Shown here piece by piece: positions 60,421 through 64,000 of a stretch of 64,000 nucleotides of DNA. Each line of letters opens with the position of its first letter. Position 1 is the stretch's first letter. This DNA comes from an uncultured Eubacteriales bacterium (GTDB taxonomy: Bacteria; Bacillota; Clostridia; Oscillospirales; Oscillospiraceae). Under the pieces are notes generated by a model. It was given only the letters and a program-made list of their open reading frames with translations, was not told where the DNA came from and made no database searches. A program made the translations under genes and the position numbers. The DNA is taken from contig URAZ01000006.1 in the NCBI GenBank assembly GCA_900545925.1, forward strand, positions 1 to 64,000. The letters are read 5' to 3'.

Positions 60421-60449
60421 TTGCTTTTTCTGCCTGCGGCTGGTATGAT
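60421..60449 (+). promoter_or_regulatory. Promoter giving a likely leaderless mRNA
   Basis: TTGCTT, 17 bases, TATGAT; the ATG of the next gene is seven bases after the -10, where transcription would start, and no ribosome binding site is present. Confidence 0.5.
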
Positions 60450-60455
60450 AAAGCT

Positions 60456-61871
60456 ATGAAGAAAAGAGTTGCTTACTATGTCAGCCGGAAGAACCCGCTT
60501 ATCTGGCTGGCTGCGCTGGTCATGCTGGCCTCGGCAGCGCTTCGCATCGCAAATGTCTGCGGGAAAGGCGCAGACGCAAAGACGGTGTGGTTTTTAGTCG
60601 TGCTGCCGGTCGTGGGCTGTGTGTTCTATGTGCTGAATATCCTGTGCAATGGCAGCGACCGGTTCTATCGCTCCTCCGTGCCCGTCATTCTGCTTGCGAT
60701 CTATTACGGCATCAAGATCACGCTCGTCTCACCGTATCTGTGGCTGACGTTCATGTTCTGGATCGCTTATCTCGCCATCGCCGCGTTTTACGCCGTGACC
60801 GTCTCCGGCCACATCAAAAGCACGATCCCGCTGCTTCTGCTGCTGCTCGCCGCACTCGGCATTCTGGTCGGCATGCACGAAAAGGAATTCACGCAGGAGA
60901 ACTGGCCCCAGCTGCGGCAGATTCTGCCTGATATGCTGTTCCTGCTTGCCGGGATTCTGACGCTGCTCGGCGCGAAGGTCTATCTCGATGGCGCGTACCA
61001 CCCCACCTGGGGCGACCGTCCCGACGGCCGCAAGCTGCGCACGCTTGACCCGATGGCGGTCGTAGCCAATTATATCATGCCGACGCGCGGCGGGTCGTCC
61101 AATTTTATCCGCGAGTCCGTTGAAATCTCCGCCATGGAGCGCTACATCCGCGAAAAGCGCAAGCAAGGTTATACGAATCTCGGCGTGACGCATGTATTTC
61201 TCGCCGCCTATGTCCAGTGCGTGGCGAAATACCCGGCGCTCAACCGCTTCCTGTCCGGACAGCAGGTCTATTCGCGCGACGACGACATTCAGTTCTGCAT
61301 GGTCGTCAAGACCTCGATGGACACCTCCGCGCCGGAGTCGATCACAAAGCTTCATCTGAAGCCGACTGACACCATCGATGATATTTACGAAAAACTCAAC
61401 AAGGGCATCGCTTCCATTCAGGGGCAGGCCATCGGCGGCAGTGACTTTGACAAGACTGCAAAATTCCTGTCCTTTATTCCCGGCGTGCTGTTCAAATTCG
61501 TAGTCTGGCTGCTCAAAACCATCGATTACTTCGGATTCCTGCCAAAGTTCCTGCTGGAGGTCAGTCCGTTCCACGCCTCGATCTTCTTTACCTCCATGGG
61601 TTCGCTCGGCATTCCGCCGATTGTGCACCATCTGTACGACTTCGGCAACATGCCCGTCTTCGTGGCCTTCGGCTGCAAGTATCACAAGAACGAAGTGCTC
61701 GACGACGGCACCGTCGTGCGCCGGAAGTACATCGACTATACTGTCAACACCGACGAGCGCATCTGCGACGGCTTCTACTACGCCACCACGCTCAAGCACC
61801 TCAAGCGCCTGCTGTCCCACCCCGAACAGCTTGACAAGCCCGCCCCCGTTGTCAACCACGACATTGAGTGA
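60456..61871 (+). CDS. Membrane protein fused to an E2-like acyltransferase domain
   Basis: 471 residues. The N-terminal third (about 12-175) has five to six hydrophobic segments; the rest (about 205-455) resembles the catalytic domain of 2-oxoacid dehydrogenase E2 / chloramphenicol acetyltransferase. The expected DHRxxDG motif reads TDERICDGFYYA: the catalytic His is Glu, while Asp-Gly is kept. No lipoyl or E3-binding domain and no E1 gene are present. So it is probably not a true E2; it may be a membrane-linked acyltransferase of a different mechanism or a binding protein. Start ATG at 60456 is based on the promoter and homology-like hydrophobic start MKKRVAYYV. Confidence 0.75.
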   Translation: MKKRVAYYVSRKNPLIWLAALVMLASAALRIANVCGKGADAKTVWFLVVLPVVGCVFYVLNILCNGSDRFYRSSVPVILLAIYYGIKITLVSPYLWLTFMFWIAYLAIAAFYAVTVSGHIKSTIPLLLLLLAALGILVGMHEKEFTQENWPQLRQILPDMLFLLAGILTLLGAKVYLDGAYHPTWGDRPDGRKLRTLDPMAVVANYIMPTRGGSSNFIRESVEISAMERYIREKRKQGYTNLGVTHVFLAAYVQCVAKYPALNRFLSGQQVYSRDDDIQFCMVVKTSMDTSAPESITKLHLKPTDTIDDIYEKLNKGIASIQGQAIGGSDFDKTAKFLSFIPGVLFKFVVWLLKTIDYFGFLPKFLLEVSPFHASIFFTSMGSLGIPPIVHHLYDFGNMPVFVAFGCKYHKNEVLDDGTVVRRKYIDYTVNTDERICDGFYYATTLKHLKRLLSHPEQLDKPAPVVNHDIE

Positions 61872-61881
61872 TTGATATGCA

Positions 61882-61915
61882 GGACCCGCCCCGAGCAGCT
61901 GCTCAGAGCGGGTCC
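61882..61915 (+). terminator. Stem-loop after the E2-like gene
   Basis: GGACCCGC and GAGCAG pair with CTGCTC and GCGGGTCC, 10 bases after the stop; no T run. The rest of the 230-base gap to 62071 holds nothing recognised. Confidence 0.6.
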
Positions 61916-62070
61916 ATCTGTCAGAAAGCATGAAACGCATCTTGAAATAAATCCGGTATGGCGCTGCCCCGGCGCTTGATGGTTTCTGCCTTCCCCACAA
62001 AATCATTGGCGCATGGTTCGCCGGGAATGCCGGCGGCCTGTTGTAGAAAACCATCATTTTTAACGTACAA

Positions 62071-62100
62071 AACGCCCCGAAGCAGCTGCTTCGAGGCGTT
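62071..62100 (-). terminator. Terminator of the 53-residue membrane protein gene
   Basis: AACGCC..GAAGCAG pairs with CTGCTTC..GGCGTT and is followed by TTTTG on the minus strand. Confidence 0.75.
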
Positions 62101-62103
62101 CGT

Positions 62104-62265
62104 TCAATCTGCGTAATCCTTCATTTCCTCGCGGCGTGCGCGGCAGGCGGCAAGCTTTTTGACGCCTGCGCAAATCTCGTCGAGGAAGCCGATGACGACA
62201 AGCACGGTGCCGATCACGGCCATGACCGCGCCCGCGATCTTCAGGATGCTTTTAATGGACTTCAT
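62104..62265 (-). CDS. Small single-pass membrane protein
   Basis: 53 residues (MKSIKSILKIAGAVMAVIGT...), with a hydrophobic helix (about 8-30) and a charged C-terminus (CRARREEMKDYAD). GGAGGG precedes the ATG and a terminator follows, so it is probably expressed alone. No family recognised. Confidence 0.65.
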   Translation of the reverse strand: MKSIKSILKIAGAVMAVIGTVLVVIGFLDEICAGVKKLAACRARREEMKDYAD

Positions 62266-62327
62266 ACCAGTGCCCTCCTGTTTTTTCTTTAGTATAAGCC
62301 TGTTTTTTCGATTTTGCAAGGGGTTTA

Positions 62328-62485
62328 GTAACCGATGATTTAATCGACAAGAGTTACCAGCGAGAGATTTTGCCGCAGATGAAAGTTTGAAAGCGCAGGA
62401 ATACTTTGTGTATTTCAAGCTTTTCAAACTGCACAGCTGCGGTAAAAGATCCGCTGGTAACCGCAGGCGATTGGATCATCGGTTA
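62328..62485 (-). repeat. Palindromic MITE-like element, family C (copy 2)
   Basis: 158 bases, inverted relative to copy 1. Ends are perfect 12-base inverted repeats (GTAACCGATGAT). Where copy 1 has GTTGTCAGCG/CGCTGACAAC this copy has GTTACCAGCG/CGCTGGTAAC, and C-G in the terminal repeat is A-T: pairing is kept by paired changes. One end overlaps the last codons of the nitroreductase gene. Confidence 0.9.
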
Positions 62486-63009
62486 CTATCAACGCGGACG
62501 ATGAAATCGGCCTTTCTAGGCTTTGCGGGGGCAGGCTCCTGCGCGGCGTAGCCGAGGATGCAGTGGCCGATGCCGGCGTAATTTTCGCTCACGCCCCATT
62601 TTTTCATCAGCGCCTTGCCCTCCGCGCTTTCAAACTCCTGCCGGGCCCGGTGGATCCAGCAGCTGCCAAGGCCGAGACTGTGCGCGGCAGCCATCATATT
62701 GCCGATGACAAGACTGCCGTCCTCGACCCAGGTGTTGACGTTCGTGTCCGCGAACACGACACATACGACCGGCGCGCCGTAGAACGGGTGCGCGTCCGGG
62801 TTTCCAAGAATCGTGGCGTTCATCTTTTCCAGCTGCGCGATATCATCCGGATTTTGCAGCACGACGATCTTCCCGGCCTGACGGCCCATGCCGCAGGCAG
62901 CATACGTTCCGGCCTCCAGAACGGCCTCCAGCTTTTCCTCCTCGACCGGCTGCGAAAGATACTTCTTGACGCTTCTGCGGGTCAGCAGGCAGTGCAATAC
63001 TTCGTTCAT
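62476..63009 (-). CDS. Nitroreductase-family flavoprotein
   Basis: 177 residues of the FMN nitroreductase fold with TRRSVKKYLSQPV at the start and LGLGSCWIHRA near the end; the substrate is not known. The last codons, Ser-Asn-Arg-stop (AGT AAC CGA TGA), lie inside the terminal repeat of the MITE-like element, so the present C-terminus comes from the insertion. Starts 15 bases after the rhomboid-like gene, likely one operon. Confidence 0.9.
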   Translation of the reverse strand: MNEVLHCLLTRRSVKKYLSQPVEEEKLEAVLEAGTYAACGMGRQAGKIVVLQNPDDIAQLEKMNATILGNPDAHPFYGAPVVCVVFADTNVNTWVEDGSLVIGNMMAAAHSLGLGSCWIHRARQEFESAEGKALMKKWGVSENYAGIGHCILGYAAQEPAPAKPRKADFIVRVDSNR

Positions 63010-63024
63010 GACGGTCCCTCCGTT

Positions 63025-63936
63025 TTATTTTTCTTTTCCCGCGCCTTCCGGGGGCGTGGTGATGTGGACATGGTTGTTAATGTGGTCGATGCAGTAGCAG
63101 TAATAGCCGTTGCACTTTGAGCAATAGCGGAATTCGAGGTTCGGATAATCCGTATCCGTCCGGCCGCAGACCGTGCATTTATGCCGGTAGGGCTTCTCGC
63201 CGGATTTGGAGCGGTAGGAGCCTGCCCAGTTGGGGTTCGGACGGGCATTTGAGGCGGTGGTGCGGTAATTCTTCCGCTGCCGGTAGCGAAGTGCGTCGGG
63301 CAGGATGTTCTTGATATCGCTGCCGAAGAAGAGGAAATAGTTCAAAAGCGGCACGACGGGCAGCAGCCAATAGAACGAGAGGAACGAGGCCGCTTGCAGA
63401 TACGAGAACACGTTCAGCGCCGTAAAGCCGAGATAGACCCACGCCATGTATTTCATTTTAATGGGGATGAAGAAAAACAGCAGCACCTTTGCCTCCGGCG
63501 CGATGGTCGCCACGGCAAGAAACAGACTGAGGTTCAGCGCGGACGCGTCAGCTCCGGAGCCCAGCAGCAGCGCGGCCAGATCGGTCAGCACAAGGCCTGC
63601 GAGATAATAAAGGTTGAAGCGGAACGTGCCCCAGTAGCTTTCCAGGATTTTGCCGAACTGATAATAGCAGAACAGCGAAACGGCAGCCAGAAGCAGCCCA
63701 ACTCCGCCGACGTCATTTAGATAGGTAAAGATGTACGAAAACAGCCGCCAGACCTGTCCGCGCAGAATGGCGGAGCGGCTGAAGCAGAGATAGCTGTAGA
63801 CGATGTTGCTGGGGTCGATACGCGAGAGCATATAGACCGCCAGATTTCCAATGGCAATGACGAGCATGAGATTCGGAATGCCCTTGCCCCGGTTTTTGAG
63901 GCAGAAGCGTTCAAACCGTCTGCGAAGATCCTTCAT
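63025..63936 (-). CDS. Rhomboid-like membrane protein with C-terminal zinc ribbon
   Basis: 303 residues: six or so membrane helices (about 20-215) in a rhomboid-like layout (IFTYLNDVGG, LLFFFIPIKMKYMAW), then a cytosolic tail with Cys pairs CTVCG and CSKCNGYYCYC, a zinc-ribbon pattern. The rhomboid GxSG is not present (NLSL at the matching place) and no catalytic His is seen in the last helices, so it is probably an inactive rhomboid relative. Start ATG at 63936 follows GGAGG by nine bases; an upstream GTG is in frame. Confidence 0.75.
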   Translation of the reverse strand: MKDLRRRFERFCLKNRGKGIPNLMLVIAIGNLAVYMLSRIDPSNIVYSYLCFSRSAILRGQVWRLFSYIFTYLNDVGGVGLLLAAVSLFCYYQFGKILESYWGTFRFNLYYLAGLVLTDLAALLLGSGADASALNLSLFLAVATIAPEAKVLLFFFIPIKMKYMAWVYLGFTALNVFSYLQAASFLSFYWLLPVVPLLNYFLFFGSDIKNILPDALRYRQRKNYRTTASNARPNPNWAGSYRSKSGEKPYRHKCTVCGRTDTDYPNLEFRYCSKCNGYYCYCIDHINNHVHITTPPEGAGKEK

Positions 63937-64000
63937 AGCGTTCACCCTCCTGATGTTCAGGTTTCATCATACCGGCTTCGGTCGGAAAAATCTACCCTGC

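Overview
The window is a 64 kb chromosomal segment of a moderately GC-rich Bacillota, most likely a Clostridia member of the Oscillospirales type. The basis is gene content: WalRK with YycH/YycI, SepF, DivIVA, Hfq, a tig-clpP-clpX-lon-engB run, low-GC Gram-positive style promoters and ribosome binding sites, and an S-layer (SLH) protein. The lineage call is inference. I saw no rRNA, tRNA, CRISPR array, intact transposase or prophage.

Layout. 1-0.3 kb: broken remnants, including a 5'-truncated macrodomain gene. 0.3-1.8 kb: a lipoprotein. 1.9-9.8 kb (minus): rsmF-like methyltransferase, walR, walK, yycH, yycI, murA. 9.9-15.6 kb (plus): nucleoside ABC importer (ATPase and two permeases), pyrimidine-nucleoside phosphorylase, uridine kinase. 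15.8-27.4 kb (minus): miaB, mutS, a CPBP protease, mutL, miaA, hfq, a HlyD-like adaptor, yggS, sepF, divIVA. 27.7-30.6 kb (plus): a 950-residue SLH surface protein with a strong promoter and terminator. 30.7-31.2 kb: a compact locus that looks like a type I toxin-antitoxin module, partly duplicated. 31.3-39.6 kb (minus): the carbonyl branch of the Wood-Ljungdahl pathway (metF, cooC, acsD, a fused acsC-acsE gene, acsB), preceded by nickel-handling genes (a His-rich protein, CooT and an unknown 75-residue protein). A His-rich CsoR-family sensor is divergent from them. 40.2-56.6 kb (minus): ppdK, parB/noc-like gene, engB, lon, clpX, clpP, tig, then an overlapping lepB-rbgA-rnhB-yraN-dipeptidase-thrC-phosphoesterase operon. 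56.7-64 kb: a BceRS-like two-component pair, an ECF sigma/DUF4179 anti-sigma pair, a membrane protein with an E2-like acyltransferase domain lacking the usual histidine, a nitroreductase and a rhomboid-like zinc-ribbon protein.

How it works together. The nucleoside genes form an uptake and salvage operon. The 31-40 kb block joins methyl transfer (MetF, AcsE), the corrinoid protein (AcsC/AcsD), acetyl-CoA synthase and nickel supply (CooC, CooT, His-rich protein) under what is probably metal-responsive control. CO dehydrogenase (acsA/cooS) is not in the window, so it must lie elsewhere if the branch is complete.

Three small dispersed repeat families occur between genes. The clearest is a pair of about 160-bp palindromic MITE-like elements (57.4 and 62.3-62.5 kb). 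Their arms differ by compensatory changes, and their ends supply the last codons and stop of one neighbouring gene each. The most interesting items are the type I toxin-antitoxin-like locus, the AcsC-AcsE fusion, the nickel module with its His-rich sensor, and this palindromic element.
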